From Polychytrium aggregatum (lineage: Eukaryota > Chytridiomycota > Chytridiomycetes > Polychytriales): a stretch of DNA of 64,000 nt. Positions 10,850-22,308 of the stretch are shown here, piece by piece. The notes under the pieces are model-generated. The model did not search any database. It was not told where the DNA came from and saw only the letters and a program-made list of their open reading frames with translations. The number at the start of each line of letters is the position of its first letter. Position 1 is the first letter of the stretch. The stretch lies in the NCBI RefSeq assembly GCF_025602895.1, contig NW_026516347.1, forward strand, positions 1-64,000. The letters run 5' to 3'. A program made the translations under genes and the position numbers.

Positions 10850-11065
10850 CTACTGGACGATGTGGAATCGCCAAGTCAATGCGGCGCGCAACATGATCAC
10901 AGTATGCAGGTCGATTGTGGAGATCGGAGAGCGACCGGCGGTCTTCACTCGGAGGCTGCCAAAGTGATCTGTTTTATTTATTGTGGCTTTGCTGACGCAA
11001 GCACAGCACATACTACATGTTCATGGAAACGGCTATATTGTCCCATTTTTTTTCTGAATAAAGTG
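10850..11065 (+). mobile_element. Inverted copy of the Fanzor 3' end
   Basis: It is a near-identical inverted repeat of 6992-7205. It encodes the last Fanzor residues (MWNRQVNAARNMITVC to TRRLPK, ending at 10967; RuvC-III Asp changed to Gln) and the full non-coding end. It stops at a CACTTTATTCAG terminus (minus strand) next to TA at 11066-11067. No matching opposite TIR was found for this copy alone. Confidence 0.85.
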
Positions 11066-11067
11066 TA

Positions 11068-11618
11068 ACTCATGTGCGGAGCTCACTCGCTGCGCTCCAG
11101 ACCAGCATCGGAGGTGTGTGAACACTGCCGAGACTCACACACATTGCTGTGCATGCTACAGACAGCGTTGATTGGGCAGCCGCAGATGCCAGCGTATCGA
11201 CCGACGACGTCGGCTGATTGACCCAGCGGTGACGTGATGGCAAGATTGACAAAAGCCAAAATAGCAAGTACGAGAGGGATCGAGCAAGCGCAGGACCGAG
11301 AGGCAATGTGGCGGACAGCCAGGTTCGCCCGTCGGCCACATGCGCATAGTGTCGCTCTGCAGACTCTGGCCGAGGAGAGAGAGAGGAGAGGGAATTCTCC
11401 GTTGCCGTTGGGATATAAGCAGCGCTCGTCCTATGGCACACGGCCATCGCCTCAGTCCCTATTGCTGCACTCTCCTTCGCCCTTGTCATCTATCGCCGCA
11501 CATCCCGGACTCTGAATCTGCCCTCCCCCCCCCGACAACAGACCCCGCCGACGCTACCAAGCGAGTGCCTGTCTGGTCCCAGGAGCAACTCATCTCTCCG
11601 GAAGCCAAGTAATCCAGC
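11068..11618. other. Upstream region of the CFAP97 gene
   Basis: No gene is seen. It holds a purine-rich stretch (about 11379-11397), a TATA-like site at 11412-11419 and a C run at 11524-11533. Confidence 0.5.
11411..11420 (+). promoter_or_regulatory. TATA-like element
   Basis: GGATATAAGC lies 200 bases before the CFAP97-domain start codon and is a plausible core promoter if the 5' UTR is about 170 bases. Confidence 0.4.
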
Positions 11619-14600
11619 TTGATGACTTCGATCGAACAGCTCCCGCCGCTTCGCCCATCGGCTAAGCCTCCGAGCGAAACCGCACCGGTGACCAAAAGCC
11701 CCAGGAATCATCCGGGTGCATATGTCTCTCCAAAGGCCGCTAGCGGGGCTGCGGCTACCAGGGCTGCTGGCGGTACTGCTGCTGACGGCGCTGCTGCTGG
11801 CGCTGCCAAGGGTGGCTCAGTGGGCGACACTGCTTCGTTCCTGGCCAACCGTCCGCCAATCCAGAGGATGCGCACCAACAAGCATCTCAAGGGCGAGATT
11901 GTCGAGAGCTTTGGTAATCTCATCGGCGCTCCGGCCCACAAGCATCTCTCCCCGAGCAGCTCGACGCTCGAGTATCGCCACTACGTTCCGTTCCACCCAA
12001 CCTGCAACAAACTTCTTGCCAAGCGATGGGACCGGGCCGCCAGAGACCTTCACCTCGCCAAACTGCGGCACGCCCGGCCCACGATTGACAATGCCCCGCC
12101 CAAGGTGTATCCGCATCTGGAGATGAGACTCAAGCGCCTCCAGATCCAGGAAGGTGAGGGCCGATGGCTTGAGCGACGCAGCGCTCGAGGATATGCAGCA
12201 GTAGCAGCGCTGGGCTGAAGGAGCTCGGGTCTGTGCCAACCCATCGGGAAGATGGGCCCCAGTCGCCATGGCGGTTAAGCTTGTTTCGGAGCAAACGGCC
12301 TGCTGTTCCCACGGTCGCAGCGCATCAGTGCAGCCACTGTTTTCGGCCTTCGCCACCGACCCAACCCGCAGCCGACCTGGCCCATAACTCTAATCACCGG
12401 CGTTTCTTTCGACTGAACACAGAGAGATTGCACGACATTGAGCGCAAAAACCACAATCTGCTCGACCGGATTGCCTTCCAGATGGTCAACCCATCAGAGG
12501 TCTCGGGCCTGGACGCATCTCGGCGATATTCGACCGCCCCTTGTCCTGGTGGACAGGGCCCGCCAGGAGAAGGGTCGCTGCATGCCCCGAAGCGCCGCCG
12601 GGATATGATGCAGATTGCGGTTGAAAACCTGGTGAGTGGCTCGCAGCTGCTGGGTACAGATGCCGCCGCGGGTCTGTGGTGGACGGGATCCGATGTGGTC
12701 GAGAAGCATGCGCGGCTCTGGAACTCGCACACCTTCGAGCCCTGCTGTATCCACTTGACTCGGTTCCGCCGCCTTTCTCACTCGTCCAGAACCGTCCCAT
12801 CCCGATCAACAGACCATCCTGCAGCGCCTCGAGGAGAAGGCTCCCTACTACAACCGACTTGAGTGGCTGGCCCAGCGGCACAAGAACCTTGGCTACCTCC
12901 TCAACATTGCCCAGTATCCGGGCACATATCGCCAGCTTGTGGACGAAAGCAATGCATACCAGTGCCCCGTGCCGCCGAAACTGCGCGGCATCACCCGTGG
13001 AATGCAGTTCCACCGCAAAGGAAACGGAGCCTATGCCAACGGACGGCCCATCACCCGACCCTCCAAGAGCGGTGGCAAGGGGCCGCTAGAGGAGTACTCG
13101 GAGCGATCCGAGTCGAACGCCTCGGACCACTCGCTCTCTCCGGCGGTGCTGCCGCCGATCCAGTCCGTCCATTCCGACGCCGACCCGCACGGATTTGAAG
13201 CTCGGGCAGCCGAACATGGCCACGACTATCACGAAGACGGGTATACCCCGCTCCCAGACAGCTACAGCGAGGCGGACTATCACGACGAGCACTTTTACGC
13301 ATCGCAGCAGCACGAAGATCGTTATGAGACGCCAGAGCCGTACCCAGCCCCAGAGGAGCATCATGACGAAGCCAGTCCGATGCCAGCACAGCCAGGCGAA
13401 TCGGCAGCACAGCCAGGCGAATCGACAGCACAGCCTCAACCAGAGCTGGCGCCGTCGCATGCCGAGCCACTGGAGCACCAAGTTGCGGCTGGAGAGACTT
13501 TGCCTCGGAATGAACACCATGACGAGTATGCATTGTACGATATTCACAACGATGCACACCAGCCGGACGGCCCGCCTGTGGCGCTGGACGACTCCAACCA
13601 ACAAGAAGACCAACGCAATCTCGACCAGCACGGAGACCAAGACCATTCCGAGTATCAGCAAACCAAGCCATACCACGAAGAGTACCATGAAGTCGAGTCA
13701 CAGGCCCCACAGAGCGCCGCCGCCGATCAGGACAAGCTCGAGCACGAACATGAGCACGAGCATGAGCATGCTGTGGGCGAAGCAACTCAGACGTCTGTCT
13801 CGGAGAACCCATACGAGACTACGGATATAGAGCCAGAGCAGGCGGTTGTCGAGCCCGTGGTGGTCCACGACGGGTCCGATCCAGACCACACAGAAGCGCG
13901 GGAGGGCGAGAGTGGTGCATCCGAGCCTCACGCCATCAGTACGGGTGTTGAACATGTGTATGGTGCTGAGCCTGCTCATGATTCTGAACTTGCAAATGAA
14001 CCTGAAAATGCACACGGCGACGGATCCGAACTCTTGGACACGGAGCCAGCACACCACGAGCCAGCCTCCGGTGCCGACGTCAAGGCAGCTTCAAGTCACA
14101 TCAGCGATTCTCCCATTGTGGAACAAGCCCGTAACGACCAAGAAACGGCTCCTGCCGACAAAGCTCTGGAAGCGCCAATGCAACACGACGAGCCGATCGA
14201 TAAAGACACCACTGCTACAGAATCAATGGTGGACCCGTCTCAGATTGGTACCGGCGGCGAAAGTGTGAGCTACGATGAGCCCGACCAAAATCAAGACCCC
14301 GCTGCAGAGGTTGATGCAGATACCAACACCGAGCATGTGTCCGCTGAGCTTGCTTCGGCACAAGTCACGCACGAGGATGTGAACGAATCGGACAATACCG
14401 TCGACCCGAGCGATCCAGCACCAGAGATCACTGAGGCACAACACGAGCAGCCTTTTGAAGTCGAGACCGAGTCTGAAGTGCACCAGGCGAATGCTGCTGC
14501 CGAAGCCGCCGAAGATTTGACAGGCTCAGTTGGCCAAGAGCCTGGTGCAGATGAGTCAGTTGAGACCGCGGCAGCTGCGGAAGTGGTCCCAATTGCCCAG

Positions 14601-15473
14601 GACGAGCAAGCCGTACAAGTCGAGCCAGCGGTCGGTGCAGACCCAGCTGCCGAACCAGAGCAGTCGGCTGGCATAGAGCTTGGACAAGACGAGAGCTCTG
14701 TAGAGCCGGCGGCCGAAGTGCAAAATGATACAGATGCTCAGGCCCGGGAGCTTGTCGAGGAGACTGCCCAGGGCGAGCAGGCGGACGTTCAACAATATCT
14801 GGACGAAGCCCTCGTTGATGGCTCCGCGAACGAGACCAACGAGACCGTGACCGAAGCTGGCGTTGAGCCTGCTGCAGATCTTGCTGTCGAGCCGGTTGCT
14901 GTCGAGCCGGTTGCTGTCGAGCCGGTTGCTGTCGAGGCTGAGCCGACTGAAACTAGTATCGCCGAATCACCCGATGAGCCAACCACACAAGTCGAACCAG
15001 CGGAATCAGCTGAAGCGCCTCAGTCAACCGAAGCGGCGGAGCCATCTGAACCTGCCGAACAAGTGCCTATCGAACAGCCCGGGGCAGCGGAGTATGAAGA
15101 GCCAGAGCCTGCTGAGTCCTCTGAGCCCGTGGAGCCGTCTGAATCCATTGTGCCATCCCAGCATGAGGCTCAAACGCAAGACGAGGCTGGTGAACAAACC
15201 CAAGCACCGGGCCCAAATAGGGAACTGACCCACGACCAACCGCACGAGAGCGATACCCAAGGGCACGACGAGAGCAGTTCAGGCAACAACCCGGCCGATG
15301 TCGCCGCGGCCTTGAGCGAGGCTCCAGAGCCAGTTGATCTCGAGCCATCGCCTGATCAAGACGAACATCAAAACAGCACAGAGGCCACCACCCAGCCCGA
15401 GGAGGCATTACAGACCGATGCCGTTGCCTCCGCGGATGACCTCGGCGAGTCAGGGGAGCCTCCTCGAGAGTAG
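11619..15473 (+). CDS. CFAP97-domain protein with long acidic C-terminal tail
   Basis: Exons 11619-12153, 12423-12631 and 12813-15473 give 1134 aa in phase. The first ~75 residues are Ala/Ser/Pro-rich. A CFAP97-type module follows (YPHLEMRLKRLQIQE joined to ERLHDIERKNHNLLDRIAF by splicing, then ENLTILQRLEEKAPYYNRLEW), a family found in axonemal and ciliary proteins. From about residue 330 to the end the protein is very rich in Glu, Ala, Pro, His and Gln, with tandem units such as VEPVA. That tail is probably disordered and strongly acidic. The presence of this family supports a flagellated zoospore stage. The tail accounts for nearly three quarters of the protein. MT at 11622 is an alternative start. 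Confidence 0.75.
14881..14936 (+). repeat. 15-bp coding tandem repeat (VEPVA)
   Basis: The unit GTCGAGCCGGTTGCT is repeated three times in a row within the acidic tail. Confidence 0.85.
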
Positions 15474-16229
15474 TCTCCATCCGTCGCGGGCAGCCAAGCT
15501 CACCTGGAAGTGGGATCCGTGGATCTCTGCAAGTGTTTGGAGCCAGAATAGACGGCAACGAGCAACATCACGCTCCATCCATCGATAGATATCCCTCTGG
15601 TACGTTCACAGCGCTGTCGATCACGAGAGCCCACCCTCCGGGGAATACACAGCCTGCCTGGGCTCGTGGCTGGCTGAGACGGTCTTGTTGAGGAAATGGA
15701 TACTTTGCACTTTTCTTTGTGATAGTCCCGCAAAACAGCCATTCTTTGCCGATTCGACACATGCATGTTTGTCTCAATCAATATCGCGCCGCTCGCATAA
15801 CAGTCTCACGCTTTCATACATGAATCATTTTGTTGCTATCTCGAGAGTGCCGGTTGCTTGGAAAGCTCTGGGTATCTGGGTGTCTGGGACTTTGCCGAGA
15901 TTGCTGTGCAGCCACACTGGGCTGTAGCAAGCGCCATCTTGGGGTGGGACGAGATCGAAACCGATTTGGGGGGAGAGGAGCAAGGATTGTCTATTGGGCG
16001 ATCGATTTCAATATAGACTTGAGTGAAACGAGGCTGCGACAGATCCGACATTGACAAGATACCGAAAGCGATTGGTAAACAGGCCCACGACCAAAGACAA
16101 ATGGCCATACAAAGGTTGGAAGGTGAAGAATGGGACGAGTAGATCACTGCTTTAAGGACCAAACACAAGTCGATGGCGCGGGAGAGCATCTAGAGCTGCT
16201 AGAGTAACTAAAGCCACATATATGTGTGC
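15474..16229. other. Intergenic, convergent
   Basis: This is the 3' flank of the CFAP97 gene (+) and of the GH26-like gene (-). I see no gene in it. Confidence 0.5.
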
Positions 16230-18152
16230 TCAGATGAGGGCTCCGAGGGAGAGAGCCATGGCAAGAGCTACAACAGCGATGGAGACGTAAGCAGAGCCGC
16301 TGGAGCCGCTGGAGCCGGTGCTCGAGGGCGGAGTGGTTGTGCTTGAAGAGTTGGCCCAGATGTAGCGGCTCGAAACCTTGGAAAGGTCGGATTTGAAGGC
16401 AGACAGGACAGTGGTGTTGATGGTTTGGCGAAAGTCTCGCAGCACAGTGACCTGCTGGGTTCCAGAAGTCTCGGTCTCTGCGGTATAAGCACGTCAGAGC
16501 GATGGATGCGTTAGTGACTCAAATTAGAGCCAAACATGCATAGACCCGACGCTGCCTCTGATAAGGGTCACGACAAGTCGAGGCTCGCAGGTACAAGAGA
16601 GCTTACCGTTCTTCTTGAACTCGAAGAGATTGAGGAGCTTGATCTTGGGGAAAAGGTCCAGGAAGGTGCTGTTGGTCATGTACTCGGCCCAGTACGACTG
16701 CTGCACAGCCAGCTGACCGGGGCCAGGGGAGAGCGGGACACCGTTGCCGATGAGATGGATGGCCGCGGCAGTCTCGGAAATGGCCATGGGCTTGTTTTTG
16801 CCGGAAGCATAGGTGTTGTAGAAGGGATAACTGGGATTGCCGCCCTCCGTTCCACCGCCGTTGAGGATCTGGATGAGATAGTTGCCGACGCAGAGCATAT
16901 TGGTCTCGAAGGGCCAGGTGGACGCCGGGCCCTTCCAATAGATCGACATGCCGACCCAGTCGACGTACTCGTCGCCGGGATAGTAGGGTCCGTACGGATC
17001 ATCGCTGGAGTTGACAACACCGTCGCCGTTGGTGTCCATCAGCTTCAAGTCGGCCGCACTGAGGTTTGCAACGATAGTGTAGCTGCGGAGGGGGGGGGGT
17101 GGTAGTATCGAGTGAGCGGATTGCAATGGGCTGCACGCAACATGTGGCTTATCGAAGTAGCTGGAACAAGCGCAGCGAGAAAAAGTGCCATTGGTGCGAA
17201 TGAGGATACTCACGGGTAGCCGGCGCTGAGGTTGGGCGCCCACATGAAGGCCGCAGAGGGAGCTTTGGCCTTGACGGCGTTGTAGACCTGGATCCACTGC
17301 TGTCGATACAGGGTGGGCTGCTGGCCGTACTGCATCCAGTTGCCTGCAGGAGAGCCGTGAATAGCGACTTGGGATGTCAGAGCCCTGGGCACTCTGCAGA
17401 CGGCAAACAGCAACCGGTCCCAAGAGTCAGCCCTGATTTGGGGTCGCCGAAGCCAACCCAATCCGACCGAGTACATGGCGAAATTGGCGTCACCAGATGT
17501 CCTGGGAGCCGCTCTGCGCTCGGGGCGATCAACGACTCACCGTTCATCTCGGGCCCGAAGCGAATCAAAAGACGGCGGTTGCTCAGGGTGGTGATGTTTC
17601 CGGCCTGGTAGGCCAGGTCGAGGATATCGGCGTTGGTCATGGTGCTGAAGTTCGGGTAGACGGTGAGGTAGAAGATGGCATCGGTCTTGGTGAGCTCGAT
17701 CGAGGTCAGGTTGCCGGTCTGGCGGGTGCCGAACGGATCAACGGTGACGGGCATGTTCTGGGCATCGTGGAAGGCACCGGCGTTGACACCAAGGCGGGAG
17801 TTGAAGGACACGGGCGAGTCCGAGCCGTAGGGACCATTGGAGGTATCGAGCCTGGAGCGAACCGAAGGTTAGGCACAGGGACACAGACGGACCTGTTCAG
17901 GAATCGGGCGAACGGCCAGACGGCCCTATCGAAAGCGAAGCGCTACTGGGAATGTCTCTGGGAGGTTGCCCAATCAGCAGTAAGACTGCACAGGAACAGA
18001 CAGGCATGCGACCGGGACAGCAAGCCGGGACAGCGAGAACGAGCATACCAGGCGCTGAGGAAGAGTCGGCCGTCCTGGGGCTCCAGAGGAGCGCCTGCCT
18101 GGACCAGGGCGCAGAGGCTGGCTGCCAGCAACGAAACTGAGAGCTTGACCAT
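16230..18152 (-). CDS. GH26-like glycoside hydrolase, secreted and GPI-anchored
   Basis: Minus-strand exons 18152-18049, 17851-17541, 17343-17214, 17082-16607 and 16477-16230 give 422 aa in phase. A signal peptide (MVKLSVSLLAASLCALVQA) leads into a beta/alpha-barrel. RFGPEMNGNWMQYGQ, formed across the exon 2/3 splice, carries the probable acid/base Glu (GH26 usually has HEMNG). KPMAISETAA carries the probable nucleophile Glu. An insert DTNGDGVVNSSD resembles one dockerin/EF-hand calcium loop, before YPGDEYVDWVGMSIYW. The C-terminus is Ser/Thr/Gly-rich and ends in a hydrophobic tail (SIAVVALAMALSLGALI), a GPI-anchor signal. It probably acts on mannan or another wall glycan at the cell surface. 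Substrate is not assignable from sequence. Confidence 0.82.
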
Positions 18153-18474
18153 GGCGGGGTGAAGAACAGCAGAGAAGAGCGATGCGCTGGCCAGCAGGAA
18201 GCCAAGGGTCAAGGGGGAGTTGGCGATGCAGGAACGATGTTTGGCGAAGCACGGAAGGTGTGGGAGGGGCAAGGAATTTGTGGACCGGCGGCTGGGATCG
18301 ATGTGGCGCACGGGGGACGCGCAAGCCACGACGCGGGCGTGGTTGGTTGCTTCGCGCAAACAGCGGCAGTGCAAGCGCCCATTGCCACAATGCAGACAAC
18401 TATGGGATGTGCGGCTGCTGTCTGGGGTGCAGGGGGGACAGCGAGAGTCGCTGTGGGAAATGGAGCTCAAATTG

Positions 18475-18530
18475 CAGTGCAATGTTCAGTGCAATATTCA
18501 GTGCAAAACAGTGCAAAACAGTGCAAAATC
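18475..18530 (+). repeat. AGTGCAAAAC / AGTGCAAT tandem tract
   Basis: Five or six units starting AGTGCAA follow one another at 9-10 base spacing. Confidence 0.8.
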
Positions 18531-18773
18531 CAGCACGAGCCGCAATGCAAATCGCACCCTGGGATGCGACGCGGTCGCGGTGCGCAAATGCACCACGTGT
18601 GTGCCGCACGTGTGGCGCAAAGTCGCACAGAAGCCATCTGCACCGCCACGGCACCACGGCGCACAACAGCCACGCGTGACACGTGATCCAGGCGCGATCT
18701 CGCCGAGAAGACACCGAGAAGACGCAGAGAAGCAGGGGCAGTCCTCGCTCTTGGCCATCAAGCAAACACCACA

Positions 18774-18866
18774 TCCATTGCATCCATCGCATCCATCGCA
18801 TCCATCGCATCCATCGCACCATTGCATCCATCGCACCACCGCATCCATTGCATCCATTGCACCATT
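18774..18866 (+). repeat. CATCCATCG 9-bp minisatellite
   Basis: About ten imperfect 9-base units (CATCCATCG/CATCCATTG, some CACCATTG) end about 26 bases before the start codon at 18893. If transcribed they lie in the 5' UTR. Confidence 0.85.
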
Positions 18867-18892
18867 ACAAGCCAAGTCACTGCGTCTGCGAC

Positions 18893-19297
18893 ATGGATCT
18901 ATCCTCCGGCTATGTTCCTGGTGCCCAGAGGGCTGCCCGCAGAATCTCCATCGCCTCGCCGCTCCGCTCAACAACCATCACGGCCTCCTCGGCTGCATCG
19001 GCCCAGCCCGCAGCCGACTTTCTGCTGTCCTCCAAGCAGCAGCTCCAAGAGCGCGCCAAAGACCTTATCACTGTCGCAGCGGTCCTGCCGCGTTTCGCCA
19101 TTGTCTCCTCGGGTGCGTCCGAGGAGCTGGCCAAGGTCAGCCGTCAGACGGCCTCTCTCGACCCAGCCCTGGAGCACACTCAGGCGTCGCTCGAACGCAT
19201 CAAGCAAGGGCTGGCCGAGATGAAAGCGCGGTCTGTTGAGATCAAGCGAGGACTGCAGCTGTCCGTCCAGGATGTCTCAGAGCTGCTCAAGTTGTAG
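18893..19297 (+). CDS. Small helical protein, function unknown
   Basis: A single exon of 134 aa. After a Ser/Ala-rich start it is predicted to be helical throughout (LLSSKQQLQERAKDLITVAA, then LEHTQASLERIKQGLAEMKA), with heptad-like spacing suggesting a coiled coil. I do not recognise the family. Its size and all-helical make-up resemble small subunits of BLOC-1-like or kinetochore complexes, but no motif supports either. It has no signal peptide and no membrane segment. Confidence 0.5.
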   Translation: MDLSSGYVPGAQRAARRISIASPLRSTTITASSAASAQPAADFLLSSKQQLQERAKDLITVAAVLPRFAIVSSGASEELAKVSRQTASLDPALEHTQASLERIKQGLAEMKARSVEIKRGLQLSVQDVSELLKL

Positions 19298-20269
19298 CGG
19301 CTTCGTTCGCCGTCGATGTCGGTAGCGAACAAGACAGGGATCCGCGCTGAATGGCGAGGAGTGCAGCCTGGCTCGTCCTGGGTCTGAATCTGTAGCTATC
19401 CGGGCGGAGAATCGATCTGCTGAGAGATTCGCACCCCGTCTGCATGTTTGTCTCTGTGAATAACCAGACGCCCAAGTTGGACAGCAACACAGACGCATTC
19501 TGCACAGGGAGCAGCCGCATCGCCAATGCTCGGAGCGGCTAGCCGTCGACCTGTCGCAGTCGAGTACCCTGTCCCTGAGACTCAGGACCCTCGTCTCAGT
19601 GGTTGCGGATACGATTCGTAGGTCAGACCACAAACCTCGACCGTACTCGTTGCTGAATACATCTCCCACTTTGTCCTTGCCGAACTTTGCCGTTGGAGAA
19701 AGCGCCCTCCTGCCAACAGGCATGGCCACATCCGAGCGTCTTCCACCGGCGTCCGGGATATCGAGCGGGTGGCGACGGCGCTCTGCCACCCCAGACCCTT
19801 CCGTATCTCCCTCCGGTCGCGTCCGCCCTCTCCATCGCAGCACTGCCAAGTGAATGCATGGCACACAGATATCGCTGCTGGCGCCTGCCATCATCGTGAG
19901 GCGCTCGTCCTTGCGCTTCCTTGGATTCGCCCACAGAAGCCGCTGTCGGTCGCGGAAGCAATGGTCATCTCCGTCTGCATCCACAATCTTCCGTACCGAC
20001 TCGCCACCGTCTGCGGCCCGGTGGCCTTCGCCGACGGTCCTTCGCTAATGGTCCTTCGCCGTCCATGACAGCCCATGGCCTTCTCTGGTGCAGTGGCGCA
20101 GCGGCGAGTCACAGAATCACCGCGCTTGACCAGCCACCGCATTCCTCCCAGCGCCGATCTGCTCAGAGTCCAAGGTCTGGGCTCGTCTGCAGCTACGCAT
20201 TCCGCCAGACTTAAATAGCCGGTGCTCCTCTCTCCGATCGCTTGGGTGTCGCAGTCAACCAGCAAAACA
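19298..20269. other. Intergenic region
   Basis: 972 bases without a gene I can support. A TTAAATAG motif at about 20212 could serve as the sirtuin promoter core. A long minus-strand open frame (19277-19984) has no family resemblance and biased Arg/Cys content, so it was not called. Confidence 0.45.
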
Positions 20270-21928
20270 ATGAGCGCCACCGAGAGCACCAACCCCGAGC
20301 AGCAGCAGATCGACCCTGCCATCCTCCAGGATGCCTCCATCGAGAGCATCGCCAGCTTTATCGCAGAGCAGCAGCCCAGGAACATCATCGTCATGACGGG
20401 CGCTGGCATCTCCACAGCTGCAGGCATCCCAGGTTCGCCCGCTGTTCTCCCCACAATCAGCTGGACACCACCTGTTGCTTCGCTATCGCTCGTGGCCTAA
20501 CAGGCCCGTTGCCACCTGCCCGGCAGATTTTCGAACTCCTGGCACCGGTCTCTACGACAACCTGCAGGTATGTATGAGTGGCACTCACCACAGGGCCATC
20601 CCCCTATCAGCCCCTCTGTCTGCTGTACTGCCGAGATGCGCCATTCTATATCCGACGCTTTCTCCGTCGCCGCTGGTGCTGAACCCACTCCTCTCCCATG
20701 TCAACTGCCCACCGCCAGAAATACAACCTGCCCTATCCGACCGCCGTCTTCGATATCAAGTACTTCCACAAACGGCCCGAGGCATTCTATGCGCTTTCAA
20801 AGGAGCTCTATCCGAGTCTGTTCAAGCCCACGGTCGGCCACTACTTTATCCGCCTGCTTGCCCAGAAGCAGCTCCTCCTCCGCAACTACACCCAGAACAT
20901 CGACACCCTCGAGCGCATCGCCGGCATCGACCCTGAGCTGCTTGTCGAGGCCCATGGATCCTTTGGCACAGCTCGTTGCGTCGGCAAGCTTCTGAAGACG
21001 GCCGATCCCGTCCCAAAGCCGCCCGGCGAGGCCGGCGGCGAATCGGGCGACTCGGATGATGAAGATCCCCGGCTGATTCCAGGCCACTTTCAGCCTCCCT
21101 GTGGTGCAACTTATTCGAAGGAATGGGTGAGTGGTGTGCTTGGGTGGCTGTCTCTTTCAACACCAACCGCTGACCTGAACATGCGTGCATAATGGGTGAC
21201 CGGATATATGGCATGTCGTCTGCATTCTCCGCCGGCGGGGCTGTTCGTCGAGCCTGAGGCAGAGCTAACACCGGGGTCTCCTGCATGCTACCCGCTCTCG
21301 CCTGCAGGTGTATGACCAAATCATCGCCGATGGCATTCCCAGATGCACCAACAACGGCTGCGGCGGTCTTGTCAAGCCCGACATTGTCTTTTTCGGCGAG
21401 AGCCTCCCCGACCGCTACGGAAAGCTTGTTCCCATCGACTTTCCCAAGTGCGATCTGCTGATCGTCATCGGCACCTCGCTGAAGGTGTATCCCTTTGCAC
21501 GTCTGATCGACGGCGTCGACGACAAGGTGCCCCGGCTCCTGATCAACCGCGAAGAAGTCGGAAGCTTCGGACACAAAGTCTTTGGGTTCGACTTTGAGCA
21601 CGACAAGCAAGAATACCACCGGGATGCGCTGTTCCTCGGCAGCTGCGACGAGGGTGTTTTGCGTCTAGCCGAGCTGCTTGGCTGGAAAGACGAGCTTTTG
21701 GAGCTGGTCGAGCGCGAGCACAAGGCTCTCGAGGCGCTCTCCGCGCAACATGCTGTCTCCGCCGCACCTGCCTCGGATCGTCCGGCGGCGCAGCCCGTGC
21801 CTGGTGAAGGCAGCGGCGCTCGCAACGAGACCACTGTCGAAGCACACGCCGACGAGACCGGTCATGCCGCTGCCGAAGCTGACGCGGAGGCCATCGACGA
21901 TATCACCGAACGCTTGAGCAAGATCTGA
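20270..21928 (+). CDS. SIRT2/Hst2-type NAD-dependent protein deacylase (sirtuin)
   Basis: Exons 20270-20432, 20527-20567, 20719-21126 and 21308-21928 give 410 aa in phase. NAD-binding motifs are MTGAGISTAAGIPDFRTPGT (the GIPDFR part joined by splicing), YTQNID, catalytic His147 in VEAHGSF, LVKPDIVFFGE and VIGTSLKVYP. The zinc site is unusual. The first Cys pair (155 and 196) is split by 40 residues rich in Pro, Gly, Asp and Glu. The second pair, Cys217 and Cys222, is spaced by four rather than two. The exon 1 donor is GTTCGC, non-consensus. The acidic, Ala-rich C-terminal tail (about 345-410) lies outside the fold. It is probably a cytosolic or nuclear class I sirtuin. Confidence 0.9.
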
Positions 21929-22308
21929 GTCGCACACGGTTCCGCGAGGATGTGAATGCCATGTATTTCCTGATCGTGCAATAAAGAGCAAAGTTTTGAT
22001 GTTTTCACTGCCTAGAAGCACCCGGCAGCTTCGAATTCTGATGAGGAGGGAGGCGCGCAGCGGAGAACAGGAACAAAGTTGATGTTCATGAAAGCCGAAA
22101 TAAAGCCGAAAGAAAGCCGAAAGAAAGCCGAAACTCAAAGCATATGTGCGGGTGACAACATTGAAGGAAAGGCGAGCGGAAGGATTTGCTGTCCACGCTC
22201 GGGATTTGCGACGATGCAGGCTGATTATTCAAACGGACAATCCCACCGCTGAATGGCACAGATCTGGAGAACAGACGCTGTATGGATCGAAGCACAGCGC
22301 TGAATGGC
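21929..22308. other. Convergent 3' region with AATAAA and a short tandem repeat
   Basis: AATAAA at 21981-21986 is a good polyadenylation signal for the sirtuin gene. A tract of AAAGCCGAAAG units at about 22091-22135 follows. No gene is seen. Confidence 0.6.

Larger units (their letters stand above)
18153..18892. promoter_or_regulatory. Divergent promoter region with two repeat tracts
   Basis: It lies between the GH26-like gene (-) and a small gene (+). No coding signal is seen. It contains a GTGCAAAACA-type tract and a CATCCATCG tract. Confidence 0.45.

Noticed and set aside
13051-15588. Several minus-strand and off-frame open frames
   Set aside because: They arise from the low-complexity acidic tail of the CFAP97-domain gene.
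18774-18866. CRISPR-like array
   Set aside because: The repeats are 9-base tandem units with no spacers. It is a minisatellite in a eukaryotic genome.
19277-19984. 235-codon minus-strand open frame
   Set aside because: Arg- and Cys-rich with no motif, no splice logic and no neighbouring exons.
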